A stretch of DNA of 64,000 nucleotides from Lacrimispora xylanisolvens (GCA_017084465.1 CP070896.1:1-64000); one strand, 5' to 3'; counted from the first letter of the stretch, positions 1 to 10,488 are shown. Numbers and translations are program-made. The notes: generated by a model not told the origin, from the letters alone.

Positions 1-2043
1 CAGGCATTGGCCGAAAAAAAACCGCATGCCGTCTTGTTTCACAGTATGGTTCTTTGCAGGCAATCTATGAACAGAAAGAGGAACCTGAGTCTGGTCAGAT
101 CCGGGAAGCATTAACGAAGTATGAACAGCAGATCAACAAAGAAGCGCAATTCCTTTGCCTGAAAACAGATTATGATGTTCATCTTAATGAGGTCAGATCC
201 ATTGCAGAATCAGAAATTGAAGAAATCATGGATATGGATTTTGAACCTGCAAGTTTCCCGGAAGAAGCGGAGGAGATTTCTTCTGATGGCTGGATGGGAA
301 AAGCGATTACAGAGCTTGCTGATGCAGAGGCGATTTTTCAAGATGTGCTGCAGGTACGAGCCTTGGTCTGCAGGTGGCAGGAGCTGACAAAAAAATCACT
401 GCCCTGGCTTTATGTCTGTCAAAAGAGGAGTGCTGGTGTTTGATTGCCCAGGGGAATTTAACGTCAGAATACCTGAAAGAAAAGGCAGAAGAAGTCATAA
501 GACACGGAGCAAATGTTACCGTTCTTGATCTGAAAAAGCCAGCTTCCATTTTTTTGAATGTGTCTGATGAAAAAAAAAGCAGTGTTTGATGCTTCCCTGG
601 CGGCTTATTTAATTGATCCCTTAAAAGCTCCTATGAATACAATGATCTGGCACAGGATTATCTCCAGTTATCCCTTTCTTCCAAAACAGAATTGTTGGGG
701 AAACGTACGATAATCCAGGCACTTTCTGAAAATCAAACCCAGGCAGTAACCTGTATGTGTTCCATGGCTTATGTTTCTTTTATGTGCGGAAGCATTTTAA
801 AAGAAGGACTCAAAACAGCTGAGATGGATCAGTTGTTTTATGAGATTGAAATGCCCCTGGTATATAGTTTATTTACTATGGAAGAAACAGGAATCCGTGT
901 GGAGAGGGACAGGCTGAAAGAATACGGGGACAGATTAAAGATCCGGATTAAGGAAACAGAACAGAAAATATATGAACAGACAGGGGAAAACTTTAATATT
1001 AATTCGCCCAAACAGCTGGGTGAGATCCTGTTTGAAAAGATGAAACTGCCAGGTGGAAAAAAAAACAAAACCGGTTATTCCACAGCTGCCGATGTGCTTG
1101 AAAAGCTGGCGCCTGATTATCCGGTCATAGAACAGATTCTGGATTACAGACAGCTGACTAAATTAAATTCCACCTATGCCGATGGACTGGCCGCCTATAT
1201 TGGCTCCGATGAACGGATTCACGGGACCTTTAATCAGACAATTACCGCTACCGGCAGAATCAGCAGTACAGAGCCTAATTTGCAGAATATCCCCATCCGT
1301 ATGGAACTGGGAAGAGAGATCCGAAAAGTTTTTGTTCCACAGGAAGGCTGTGTTTTTGTAGACGCCGATTACTCCCAGATTGAGCTGAGGGTACTGGCTC
1401 ATATGTCGGGAGATGAAAGGCTGATCGGTGCCTATCAGCAGGCCGAGGATATTCACGCAATCACTGCTTCAGAGGTTTTTCATGTTCCTTTGACGGAAGT
1501 AACCTCCCTGCAGCGACGCAATGCCAAGGCGGTCAATTTCGGGATTGTATATGGAATCAGTTCATTTGGTTTAAGTGAAGGCTTAAGTATTACCAGAAAA
1601 GAAGCGACCGAATATATCGAAAAGTATTTTGAAACCTATCCAGGGGTAAAACTGTTCCTGGACAAACTGGTGGCAGATGCAAAGAAACCGGGTATGCAGT
1701 CAGCATGTTTGGAAGGCGCCGACCAGTCCCTGAACTGAAATCATCTAATTTTATGCAGCGTTCCTTTGGAGAACGTGTAGCGATGAATTCTCCGATTCAG
1801 GGAACAGCGGCAGATATTATGAAGATTGCCATGATTCGGGTTGATCGTGCCCTTAAAAAACAGGGTCTGCAGTCAAAAATAGTCCTTCAGGTTCATGACG
1901 AACTTTTAATAGAGACCCGGCTGGAAGAACTTGATCAGGTGAAAAAAAACTGTTGGTGGGAAGAGATGAAGAGTGCTGCCAGTCTTGCTGTACCGCTGGA
2001 AGTTGATGCCAATGTTGGGGAATCCTGGTTTGATGCCAAATAA
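1..2043 (+). CDS. polA: DNA polymerase I, 5' end missing, several frameshifts
   Basis: Replication and repair polymerase that fills gaps and removes Okazaki primers. The window opens at the end of the 5'-3' exonuclease domain (GIG..TACRLVSQYGS, a helix-hairpin-helix). The polymerase domain is clear: motif A DYSQIELRVLAH near 1369, motif B RRNAKAVNFGIVYGIS near 1515, motif C QVHDELLIE near 1890. The middle third should be the 3'-5' exonuclease domain, but its acidic residues are not recognisable, as in proofreading-deficient Gram-positive Pol I. The reading frame breaks near 360-372, in the A-run at 570-578, near 631, and near 1683 where one A is missing. Each break continues in another frame. 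About 680 codons are present. coaE follows within 20 bp. Confidence 0.95.
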
Positions 2044-2059
2044 TAGGATGGTGAAACGT

Positions 2060-2643
2060 ATGAAAGTAATTGGACTTACTGGCGGAGTGGGGGGGCTGGT
2101 AAAAGTCTGGTTCTCACCATATTAAGAACAAAATATAATGCAGAAGTGATGGAAGCGGACAAAGTTGCCCATGAACTGATGGAACCTGGAGAAGAAGGAT
2201 ATCTGCGGATCAGGGAAACTTTTGGTGAAGCCATTCTTAATTCAGACGGCACCATTAACCGTACTGCACTGGGAAAAGTGATTTTTGACAATGAATCTGC
2301 CAGAGAACAGATTAATTCAATGATTCATCCCCTGGTGTGGAAAAGAATCAGACAAAAAATTTCCGCTTCCCAAGCCGGGCTTATTGTGGTAGAATTTGCA
2401 ATTATGGGTGAAGAAGCGGAAGATATCTATGATGAGATGTGGTATGTACATGCATCAGAAGAAGTCAGAATGAGCCGGCTTTTAAAAAACAGGGGCTACT
2501 CAAAAGAACATTCGGAAAAAATGATCAGAAGCCAGGCGTCGGAACAGGAATATGCAAGGCGTTGTGACCGGATAATCGAAAACCATGGTTCTGTTAAGGA
2601 TTTAGAGGATCAATTGGCGGAAATATTAAAAAGCAGGGGATAG
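2060..2643 (+). CDS. coaE: Dephospho-CoA kinase, one frameshift
   Basis: Catalyses the last step of coenzyme A synthesis, ATP-dependent phosphorylation of the ribose 3'-OH of dephospho-CoA. The N-terminus reads MKVIGLTGGVG; the P-loop GAGKS is split by extra G bases in the G-run at 2087-2096. Downstream the frame holds EADKVAHELM, INSMIHPLVWKRI and RCDRIIENHG, all typical of CoaE. The reconstructed length is about 194 residues, normal for the family. The polA-coaE order is common in Firmicutes, and the two genes probably share a transcript. The partner enzyme coaD lies at the other end of the window. Confidence 0.93.
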
Positions 2644-2649
2644 AAAACG

Positions 2650-3447
2650 ATGAGACTGGTAAGCATTGCTAGCGGGAGCAGCGGAAACTGCATTTATGTA
2701 GGTTCTGATACGACTCATGTTCTGGTAGATGCCGGAATAAGTAATAAAAGAATTGAACAGGGCTTAAATGAAATTGGATTAAAGGGCAGCGAGCTCACAG
2801 GAATTGTAATCACTCATGAACACTCTGACCATACCAAAGGGCTTGGAGTACTGGCCAGAAAGTATGGAGTTCCCATCTATGGAACAAAGGAGACGCTGGA
2901 GGAGATTTCCAAGCAGAAGTATCTGGGAGAATATCCCCGGGAATTGTTTTGTGCCATTCGCCCGGATGTGGATTTTTTCCTTGGAGATTTAGAGGTCAAA
3001 CCGTTTTCCATTGACCATGATGCGGCAAATCCGGTAGCATACCGGATACAGCATGAACATAAATCTGTTGCGGTAGCAACGGATATGGGGCATTACAACC
3101 AGTACATTATCGAGCATCTCCAGGGACTGGATGCTCTTTTATTAGAATCCAACCATGATGTGAATATGCTTCAGGCAGGACCTTATCCTTATTACTTAAA
3201 ACGAAGGATTTTGGGAGATCATGGACATTTATCCAATGAAAATGCAGGACGTCTGCTGTGCTGCATTCTTCACGAAAACTTAAAGAAGATTCTGCTGGGC
3301 CATCTAAGCAAGGAAAATAATTACGAAGAGCTTGCTTATGAAACCGTAAAGCTTGAAATCTCAGAAGGAGATAATCCATTTAAGGCATCTGATTTTTCCA
3401 TAGCCGTTGCAAAACGGGATCAGATGTCGGAAATTATCACTATATAA
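2650..3447 (+). CDS. MBL-fold metallohydrolase, YycJ/WalJ family
   Basis: Cytoplasmic metallo-beta-lactamase-fold hydrolase of 265 residues, intact. The zinc motif THEHSDHTKG is near residue 55, a further acidic metal ligand is in ATDMGHYN, and histidines are in LLESNHD and GDHGHLSNENA. In Bacillus the homologue YycJ/WalJ is linked to the WalRK cell-wall regulon and may be a 5'-3' DNA exonuclease; here no walRK genes are near. It starts 7 bp after coaE with an AGGGG-type ribosome site and so is probably in the polA-coaE operon. The substrate is not known from the sequence. Confidence 0.85.
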   Translation: MRLVSIASGSSGNCIYVGSDTTHVLVDAGISNKRIEQGLNEIGLKGSELTGIVITHEHSDHTKGLGVLARKYGVPIYGTKETLEEISKQKYLGEYPRELFCAIRPDVDFFLGDLEVKPFSIDHDAANPVAYRIQHEHKSVAVATDMGHYNQYIIEHLQGLDALLLESNHDVNMLQAGPYPYYLKRRILGDHGHLSNENAGRLLCCILHENLKKILLGHLSKENNYEELAYETVKLEISEGDNPFKASDFSIAVAKRDQMSEIITI

Positions 3448-3458
3448 AGAGGAGATGC

Positions 3459-3734
3459 ATGATGAATAAGACGATTATTACAGTAGTTGGCAAGGACACA
3501 GTAGGGATTATAGCAAAGATTTGCACTTATCTGGCAAATAACCAGGTAAACATATTGGATATTTCCCAGACCATTGTACAGGGATATTTTAATATGATGA
3601 TGATTGTTGACATCAATGAAGCAGCGAAGCCTTTTGGAGAGCTTGCGGATGAACTGGAACAAATTGGAGACGAGATTGGTGTAAAGGTAAAATGCCAGAG
3701 AGAAGAAATTTTTACTAAAATGCATCGGATCTGA
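3459..3734 (+). CDS. ACT-domain regulatory protein (UPF0237)
   Basis: A 90-91 residue protein that is almost only an ACT domain, a small ligand-binding fold that often senses amino acids. It opens with KTIITVVGKDTVGIIAKI, the usual start of the UPF0237 family. Two ATG codons lie in tandem (3459, 3462); GAGG at 3450-3453 fits either. It stands directly before the UPF0210 gene, a pairing found across Clostridia and other anaerobes, so the two proteins probably act together, perhaps with the ACT protein as the sensor. No ligand is known. Confidence 0.9.
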   Translation: MMNKTIITVVGKDTVGIIAKICTYLANNQVNILDISQTIVQGYFNMMMIVDINEAAKPFGELADELEQIGDEIGVKVKCQREEIFTKMHRI

Positions 3735-3773
3735 TTACTGCAGTGAGGCTTAAGAAAAGGATGGGTTATCGAT

Positions 3774-5138
3774 ATGTTGAATATGTTTGAAGTAAATGAG
3801 ACCAATAAGATGATCGAGCAGGAATTGCTGGATGTGCGCACTATCACCATGGGTATCAGTCTCCTTGACTGCTGCGACAGTGATTTAAAAGCGGTGAATG
3901 AAAAGATTTACAACAAGATCACCACGGTTGCAAAAAATCTGGTATCTGTAGGAAAAGAGATAGAGAAAGATTTTGCAATTCCCATTGTAAATAAACGTAT
4001 TTCCGTAACCCCGATTGCAATGGTAGGAGCTGCTGCCTGCAAAACTCCTGATGACTTTGTTACCATAGCACAGACCCTTGACCGCGCAGCAAAAGAAGTT
4101 GGTGTTAATTTCATTGGCGGATATTCTGCACTTGTCAGCAAGGGAATGACAACGGCTGATAAAAATCTGATCTGCTCTATTCCAAAAGCTCTGGCCTGTA
4201 CAGACCGTGTCTGCAGTTCTGTAAATGTAGGTTCTACCAAGACAGGAATTAATATGGATGCAGTTGCTCTTATGGGTAAAATTGTTCTGGAAACAGCGGA
4301 GGAGACCAAAGATAATGATTCCCTTGGCTGTGCAAAACTGGTGGTATTCTGCAACGCGCCGGATGATAATCCATTTATGGCTGGTGCATTCCACGGTGTT
4401 ACAGAAGCAGATGCAATTATTAACGTAGGTGTCAGCGGACCCGGTGTAGTAAAACGTGCGATTGAGACTGCGAGAGGAAGGACTTTGAAGTTCTTTGCGA
4501 GACCATTAAGAAAACTGCATTTAAGATTACACGTGTAGGACAGCTGGTTGCCCAGGAAGCATCCAAAAGACTTAATATTCCATTTGGAATCATAGATTTG
4601 TCTCTGGCTCCCACACCTGCAATCGGCGACAGTGTAGCTGAAATCCTGGAAGAGATTGGTCTGGAACGGGTTGGCGCCCCAGGTACAACGGCTGCCCTGG
4701 CTCTGCTCAATGACCAGGTGAAAAAGGGAGGAGTTATGGCTTCATCCTATGTAGGTGGTTTAAGCGGTGCATTTATCCCTGTCAGCGAAGATCAGGGAAT
4801 GATTGATGCAGTGGCCATGGGTGCATTAAACCTTGAAAAACTGGAAGCAATGACCTGTGTCTGCTCCGTTGGTCTGGACATGATCGCCATTCCTGGAGAT
4901 ACTCCTGCCACCACCATATCCCGGAATTATTGCAGATGAATCCGCAATCGGTATGATAAACCAGAAGACAACCGCAGTTCGTATTATTCCGGTAATCGGT
5001 AAGACTGTTGGTGAAACCGTGGAATTCGGCGGTCTTTTAGGATACGCTCCTGTTATGCCGGTCAATCAGTACTCCTGTGAAAAGTTTGTAAACCGCGGAG
5101 GAAGAATTCCTGCGCCTATACACAGCTTTAAGAATTAG
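3774..5138 (+). CDS. UPF0210 (PFL/DUF711) family protein, two frameshifts
   Basis: Member of a conserved family distantly related to glycyl-radical (PFL-like) barrel proteins; the biochemical role is not established. Family marks are [15 protein letters not shown] near the N-terminus, [52 protein letters not shown] and [19 protein letters not shown]. The frame breaks in a purine run at 4472-4485 and again near 4919 (extra C in TCCCGG), then ends in [21 protein letters not shown]. Reconstructed length is about 454 residues, as expected. The C-terminal glycine-rich end is family-typical but is not proof of a glycyl radical. It is the partner of the ACT protein 40 bp upstream. Confidence 0.92.
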
Positions 5139-5140
5139 CC

Positions 5141-6306
5141 ATGGAACAGAACGATAAAAGAGAAGTGACGGAAGCACTCCAGGAATTTCTTGATGAATAT
5201 CTAATCCGTATGATCATCAGCAATCCGGTTGAGAAACAGGGAATGTCCAAAGTGAAAATCCGTCCTCTTAAGCAAAAGGATTTATTACTGTTTCAGGCCG
5301 AGGAGCTGGTTGGAAACCAGGCATTTCATAAATCTGACAAAAGAGGAATGTGCAGACTATGCTGCAGATTTACTGGCTGGAACCTTTCGTCAGCTGGAAC
5401 TGGAATCAGCAAAAGGCCAGGTCAGGGTTCTGATCAGCAAAAAAGGAGTTCCTGGTATTAAGATGAAACGTATTCCCCAAAAAATTACAGCACTTCCTGT
5501 AGTAACGGACCACAACAGACAAAAAAATTATATTTTAAAAGAAGGAACACCCATACCATTTTTAGTTGATTTGGGAGTTATGTCGGAAAATGGAACGATC
5601 ATAAAATCAAGATATGACAAATTCCGCCAGATTAACCGGTTCCTTGAATTTATTGAAGATATACTTCCCAGACTTCACAAAGACAGGGAAAATGTAATTA
5701 TTGATTTCGGCTGCGGCAAATCCTATTTAACATTTGCCATGTATTATTATCTTCATGTGCAGAAGGGATACTCCATCCGCATTATTGGTCTTGATTTAAA
5801 GCAGACGGTAATTGACAACTGCAACCGGTTAAGTGAGAGCTATGGATATGAAAAACTCAGATTCTATCACGGTGATATTGCATCATACGAGGGCGTTAAT
5901 CAGGTGGATATGGTAGTTACACTTCATGCCTGTGATACAGCCACTGATTTTGCTCTGGCCAAAGCGGTTTCGTGGGGGGGCATCTGTCATATTATCCGTA
6001 CCGTGCTGTCAGCATGAACTCAACAAGCACATAGAGAACAGTCTGATGGCACCTGTTTTCCAGTATGGTCTTATAAAAGAACGAATGGCAGCTCTGTATA
6101 CAGATGCCCTTAGGGCAGAGATATTGGAGAACCAGGGATACAGAACACAGATTCTGGAATTTATTGATATGGAGCATACACCAAAGAACATATTAATCCG
6201 TGCTGTTAAGCAGGGAGAAAAGAAAAATAACCGAAGCCAAATTGATGAAATTATGGAGTTTCTTCATGGAAATCTGACTCTTTATGATTTGTTTTACAAA
6301 GAATAA
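5141..6306 (+). CDS. SAM-dependent methyltransferase (Methyltransf_32 type), two frameshifts
   Basis: Class I methyltransferase of about 388 residues. The SAM-binding motif I is VIIDFGCGKSYLTFAMYYYL (from 5695) and motif II RIIGLDLKQ. The pair LHACDTATD and SVPCCQHELN is characteristic of the Methyltransf_32 domain, found in RNA- and glutathione-S-transferase-like methylases. The frame breaks near 5325-5335 (two A bases missing) and in the seven-G run at 5974-5980. It starts 3 bp after the UPF0210 stop with no clear ribosome site, which suggests translational coupling. The substrate cannot be told. Confidence 0.85.
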
Positions 6307-6380
6307 ATAATATAAAATTATAAGTGAAATTTGCTGTCATATATGTTATGATATAAGCAATAATTTAAGGAGGAAAATCC

Positions 6381-6726
6381 ATGCCTTTTATTAATTCAAA
6401 AGTAAATGTTGCGTTATCCGAAGAAGAGAAAGAACTGATAAAGGATAAACTTGGCCAGTCAATCAGTCTGATTCAGGGAAAGTCAGAAAGCTGGCTGATG
6501 GTTGGTTTTGAAGATAACTATTCTCTTTATTTTAAAGGAAAGAACAATACGAAGCTTGCTTTTGTAGAAGTTAAGATTTTCGGGCATGCTTCTGACCGGG
6601 ATTTGGATCATTTAACTGCTGAGATTTCCAGAATTTTTTAAAGAAGTACTTGGAATTGCCCAGGATAAAATCTATATTAAATACGAAGAAGCAGAACACT
6701 GGGGCTGGAATGGAGCAAACTTCTAA
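6381..6726 (+). CDS. MIF-like tautomerase, one frameshift
   Basis: Small tautomerase-superfamily protein resembling macrophage migration inhibitory factor. Met is followed by Pro (MPFINSKVNV), so removal of Met would expose the catalytic N-terminal proline. An extra T in the run at 6635-6639 brings a false stop after ISRIF; in the next frame it continues KEVLGIAQDKIYIKYEEAEHWGWNGANF, matching the MIF end pattern (DRVYINY...WNNSTF). Reconstructed length is 114 residues, the length of MIF. A strong AAGGAGG sits at 6368-6374. Likely activities are phenylpyruvate or similar keto-enol tautomerisation; the physiological role in gut bacteria is open. Confidence 0.85.
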
Positions 6727-6761
6727 ATTTAACTGTTGACACGTCAGACAGGGAGCGGCTT

Positions 6762-7268
6762 ATGGAGCTTTGGGATATCTACGATGAAAACAGAGCGGCA
6801 ACTGGAAGGACTCATGTCCGGGGAGTTCCGCTGGGAAAGGGGAATATCATCTGATTGCTGATATCTGGACCGTAAATCACAGGAATCAGATTTTACTGAC
6901 CAGACGGCATCCGAATAAGCCTTACGGCTTAATGTGGGGAGTGTACCGGCGGTTCGGTTCTTGCCGGCGAGACCACAGTGGAAGGGGCTATAAGAGAACT
7001 TTGGGAAGAAGCCGGAATTCATGCTGAAAAAGAGGATTTAACGCTGATTCACAGCATCAGACAGAGGGAACGGTTTGTGGATACTTATATCAACAGGCAG
7101 AATGTCTCGAAAGACGATCTTAAGTTACAGGCAGAGGAAGTTGTGGACGCAAAGCTTGTGACTTTTGATGAGCTTCTTGATCTGTGGAAGCAGGGAATTG
7201 TAGTACCCAAATCCCGGTTTCTTCTATATAAAGACAGGATCAGAGAATTTATCAATCCGCCGTCATAA
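6762..7268 (+). CDS. Nudix hydrolase (IDI-like subgroup), two frameshifts
   Basis: Pyrophosphohydrolase fold. The start MELWDIYDENR...TGRTHVRG is typical of the Nudix group related to isopentenyl-diphosphate isomerase (YfcD-like). After a break near 6838-6845 it reads EYHLIADIWTVN and RRHPNKPYGLMW; an extra G at 6937-6941 shifts the frame again before CTGGSVLAGETTVEGAIRELWEEAGI. The last part is the Nudix box (G-x5-E...REL.EE.GI). About 168 residues. ATG 6762 has GGGAG 6-10 bp upstream. Its stop overlaps the convergent tmcAL stop by 6 bp. The nucleotide substrate is unknown. Confidence 0.85.
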
Positions 7269-7279
7269 TATGACGACGG
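7257..7279. terminator. Possible bidirectional hairpin between Nudix gene and tmcAL
   Basis: Ten-base arms 7257-7266 and 7270-7279 pair with one wobble around a 3-base loop and cover both stop codons of the convergent genes. A T-rich stretch follows on the plus strand about 15 bp later. It may end transcription from both sides, but the lack of an adjacent T-run makes this uncertain. Confidence 0.45.
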
Positions 7280-8528
7280 ATTGTGTAAATTCATTTTTTA
7301 TTTTTATATCATATTTAGCCTGTAATACTGTCTGATAAACGTGAGAAGAATAGAAGTCATGCCGGAGCATAGCGGCAGCTGCTCCCGTTAAATTGGTTTC
7401 TGCACCAGCAGTTTTGGCGATGAGAGGGATGCTCCCTCTCTTTTTTATTTCTCCCATCAGGGATACGGATTCTTTTTTGAAACCCAGAATTCTTGCATAA
7501 GGAGCATAGCCTGCCCGCCGGCCATCTTCTGTCAGCTGACCAGTTGTCCCCAGCATAATATGGAGCAAACCACGGCTCACTCTTGTATAGGTGTATTGTC
7601 TGGTTTTTAGCTGGTTGATCTTTTCTTCAAATGAATCATAATCAGGAAGCTGTTTTGTAATTCTTGCAGCCATTTCTTCTGATACATCGGAAAAATTATT
7701 AAATGGGATTCCTTCCATAGACAGCCTTAAGAGAGCGGAATTTAAAAGGAGATTGAAATCGTCGCAGTAAAGCGGTTTGCTTTCCTGTATTTTTAATTTT
7801 ACCGGATCTGGTACATAATTAAAGACTGAATTCCCTGCCTCATTGCAATTTTCTCCTGATTCCTTTAATGCCTTTCTAAGTCCGGTTGCGGAGCAAAAAA
7901 GATGGGGTGTAAGAAGAGGATCGTGATAGCCACTTCCATTTCTTGCAATGGTCAAAGGTGTTAAAGAAGCCTTTTGTCTATAAATGGCCTTTAAATATTC
8001 AATCCCCAAAATGTTGTTGGGAGAGGCCAGAATCGAGGCATCTTCTTCCCCAACAGCTCCGCTGGTGACAAGAGCGGTGTTTCTTGCTTCTGGAAAAGTA
8101 GCCCCTTTTTTCAGCTCTTTACGCAACTCATCTGAATAAACAGCAGGTTCGTTGGCGAGAATAGTAGCAATAGCGGAAAGTTTTTCCATATCCCCGCTTT
8201 CGCTGCCAAAGCACACGGTATCAACTGCCCCCAGGCCGTTTAGCAATGCCACAGAGCAGGAGGCAAAGTCTTCCGCGCTTCCGGAAGCAAAGACAGACGG
8301 AATTTCCAATACCAGATCGGCTCCGCAGGAAAGCGCCATGGCAGTCCTTGTATACTTATCATAAATAGCAGGAGCTCCCCGCTGTACAAAATCTCCACTC
8401 ATGACTACCACAGCAAATTCTGCATTTGACAGTTCTTTCGCTTTTCTGATATGATAGGCGTGGCCGTTGTGAAAGGGGTTGTATTCAGCGATAATACCTA
8501 CAGCATGCAATTTTTTCTCTTTTATCAT
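7263..8528 (-). CDS. tmcAL: tRNA(Met) cytidine acetate ligase
   Basis: Forms N4-acetylcytidine at the wobble position of elongator tRNA-Met, using acetate and ATP through acetyl-adenylate (established for the Bacillus homologue, formerly YlbM). The protein has 421 residues and is intact. The HxGH nucleotidyltransferase motif is in GIIAEYNPFHNGHAYHI near residue 18, followed by VVMSGDFVQRGAPA, LEIPSVFASGSAEDFA and a conserved SPNNILGIEYLKA. It is divergent from pduL-ackA, the acetate-forming pathway, which fits an enzyme that consumes acetate. A GGACG ribosome site precedes the ATG on the minus strand. Confidence 0.95.
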   Translation of the reverse strand: MIKEKKLHAVGIIAEYNPFHNGHAYHIRKAKELSNAEFAVVVMSGDFVQRGAPAIYDKYTRTAMALSCGADLVLEIPSVFASGSAEDFASCSVALLNGLGAVDTVCFGSESGDMEKLSAIATILANEPAVYSDELRKELKKGATFPEARNTALVTSGAVGEEDASILASPNNILGIEYLKAIYRQKASLTPLTIARNGSGYHDPLLTPHLFCSATGLRKALKESGENCNEAGNSVFNYVPDPVKLKIQESKPLYCDDFNLLLNSALLRLSMEGIPFNNFSDVSEEMAARITKQLPDYDSFEEKINQLKTRQYTYTRVSRGLLHIMLGTTGQLTEDGRRAGYAPYARILGFKKESVSLMGEIKKRGSIPLIAKTAGAETNLTGAAAAMLRHDFYSSHVYQTVLQAKYDIKIKNEFTQSVVIL

Positions 8529-8607
8529 AAAAAACGTCCTTTTTCTTTATTTCAACCTATATTATGCTATTGTTTCGCAAAAAATGCAAATTATTTTGTC
8601 ACAACAC

Positions 8608-8636
8608 TTGAAAATTTTCAGGAATGCTCATAGAAT
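8608..8636 (+). promoter_or_regulatory. Sigma-A type promoter for pduL-ackA
   Basis: TTGAAA at 8608-8613, a 17-base spacer, and TAGAAT at 8631-8636, leaving a leader of about 50 bases before pduL. Spacing is ideal and both boxes are close to consensus. Confidence 0.65.
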
Positions 8637-8690
8637 AGAGTGAGAATCAAGAAGAAGCATTGATCAATTAGAACAGGAGAATAGATAAGT

Positions 8691-9260
8691 ATGAATTTTA
8701 TCGTTGAAACATCAGCTCGTCATGTACATTTATCTCAGGAACATCTTGAGATTTTATTTGGACAGGGATATGAATTAACCAAGAAGAAAGAATTATCCCA
8801 GCCAGGTCAGTTTGCTTGCGAGGAGAGAGTTACTGTTGTGGGATCAAAAGGTGAGTTCAAAGGAGTTTCCATTCTGGGACCAGTCAGAAAATCGACTCAG
8901 GTGGAACTTTCTCTGACAGATGCCCGTTCTGCAGGAATCGCCGCACCAGTAAGAGAATCCGGAGATATTGCAGGCAGCGGACCATGTAAGATTGTCGGAC
9001 CGGCAGGTGAGATTGATATCACAGAGGGTGTAATTGCAGCTAAGCGTCATATTCACGCAACGCCTGCAGATGCACAAAAGCTGGGAGTTGAAAACGGCGA
9101 GATCGTTTCTGTGAAAATTGATACAAATGGCAGAAGTCTTGTTTTCGGAGATGTAGTTGTACGTGTAAGCGAGTCCTATGCTCTGGCTATGCACATTGAT
9201 ACGGATGAATCTAACGCAGCAGGCTGCGGCAGAGAACAGTACGGCGAAATTGTAAAATAA
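8691..9260 (+). CDS. pduL: Phosphate acetyl/propanoyltransferase, PduL type
   Basis: Non-canonical phosphotransacetylase that interconverts acyl-CoA and acyl phosphate. 189 residues, intact. Two PduL halves are visible: [15 protein letters not shown] near the N-terminus and [18 protein letters not shown] near residue 120. The histidines in the HVHL and RHIH motifs are the zinc ligands of the family. It lies 20 bp before ackA, so it most likely supplies acetyl phosphate for ATP formation in fermentation, taking the place of the classical Pta. There is no encapsulation peptide and no microcompartment shell gene nearby, so a metabolosome role is unlikely. Confidence 0.9.
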   Translation: MNFIVETSARHVHLSQEHLEILFGQGYELTKKKELSQPGQFACEERVTVVGSKGEFKGVSILGPVRKSTQVELSLTDARSAGIAAPVRESGDIAGSGPCKIVGPAGEIDITEGVIAAKRHIHATPADAQKLGVENGEIVSVKIDTNGRSLVFGDVVVRVSESYALAMHIDTDESNAAGCGREQYGEIVK

Positions 9261-9280
9261 TTGAAGGAGAATTAAGTTTT

Positions 9281-10473
9281 ATGAAAATTTTAGTTATCAA
9301 CTGCGGAAGCTCTTCCTTAAAGTATCAGCTTATTGATATGGAAAACGAGGGAGTTTTAGCAATAGGTTTATGCGAAAGAATTGGTATTAACGGATCCAAA
9401 CTGACTCACAAAGCAGAAGGAATTGGCAAATTCGAATTAGAAGAAGAGATGCCTAACCACACTGTAGCAATCAAGCTGGTTATGGATGCCCTGGTTAATC
9501 CTGAGCATGGAGTAATCAAAGATACCAGTGAAATTTCTGCAGTAGGACACCGTGTTCTCCATGCCGGTACTATTTACAGTGATTCCATCGTTGTAAATGA
9601 AGATGTAAAAAGTAATCCGTGACTGTTTCGATTTAGGACCTCTGCATAACCCTGCAAACTTAATGGGTATTGAGGCATGTGAAGCAGCTATGCCAGGAAC
9701 ACCAAACGTAGCTGTTTTTGATACTGCATTTGGTATGGGTATGCCGGAGAAGGCTTCTCTTTACGCAATCCCTATGGAATATTATGAAAAATACAGCATT
9801 CGCCGTTACGGCTTCCATGGAACAAGCCACAGCTTCGTTTCCAAAGAAGCACTGGGCTTTTTGCGGACTTGATTCCAACAGTGGCAAGGTAATTGTCTGC
9901 CATTTAGGAAACGGCGCAAGCATCTCTGCTTCCATCGGAGGCAAGTGCGTAGATACAAGTATGGGTCTTACTCCTCTTGAAGGTCTTATTATGGGAACCA
10001 GAAGTGGTGATATTGATCCGGCTGTGATTCAGTTTATCTGCAACAAAGAAGGTAAGACAGTTAACGAAGTACTGGATATCTTAAATAAAAAATCCGGTAT
10101 TCTTGGTATGTCTGGCGGAATCTCCAGCGATTTCCGTGATGTTCAGAAAGCACAGGCAGAGGGTAATCACCTGGCTGATACAGCAATTAATGCATATATC
10201 TATCGTGTTGCAAAATACATCGGCGCTTATACTGCAGCCATGAACGGAGTAGATGCAATCGTATTTACAGCAGGTGTAGGTGAGAATGATAAGCCGATCC
10301 GTGCAGGAATCTGTTCTTATTTATCCTATCTTGGCGTAGAAATCGATGCAGAAGCTAACAGCCACAGAGGCGAGCGCATGATAATTTCCACACCTGATTC
10401 CAAGGTAAAAGTATGTGTAATTCCTACAAATGAAGAGCTTGCAATTGCAAGAGAAACAAAAGCTTTGGTATAA
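9281..10473 (+). CDS. ackA: Acetate kinase, two frameshifts
   Basis: Converts acetyl phosphate and ADP to acetate and ATP, the energy-yielding end of acetate fermentation. The N-terminal [17 protein letters not shown] is the ASKHA phosphate-binding motif; [39 protein letters not shown] and FTAGVGEN follow in the usual order. One A is missing at about 9607-9611 and one T is extra at about 9860-9864 (GALGF/CGLD junction). Reconstructed length is about 397 residues, standard for AckA. A GAAGGAG ribosome site precedes the ATG. Co-transcribed with pduL. Confidence 0.96.
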
Positions 10474-10488
10474 TTCCTTAAATATTAG

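Noticed and set aside
4900-5138. Glycyl radical motif at the end of the UPF0210 protein
   Set aside because: The NRGGRIPAP end is glycine-rich but does not match the RVxGY-type motif of true glycyl radical enzymes, and no activase gene is near.
8691-9260. PduL as part of a bacterial microcompartment
   Set aside because: No shell protein genes nearby, no N-terminal targeting extension, and a direct link to ackA.
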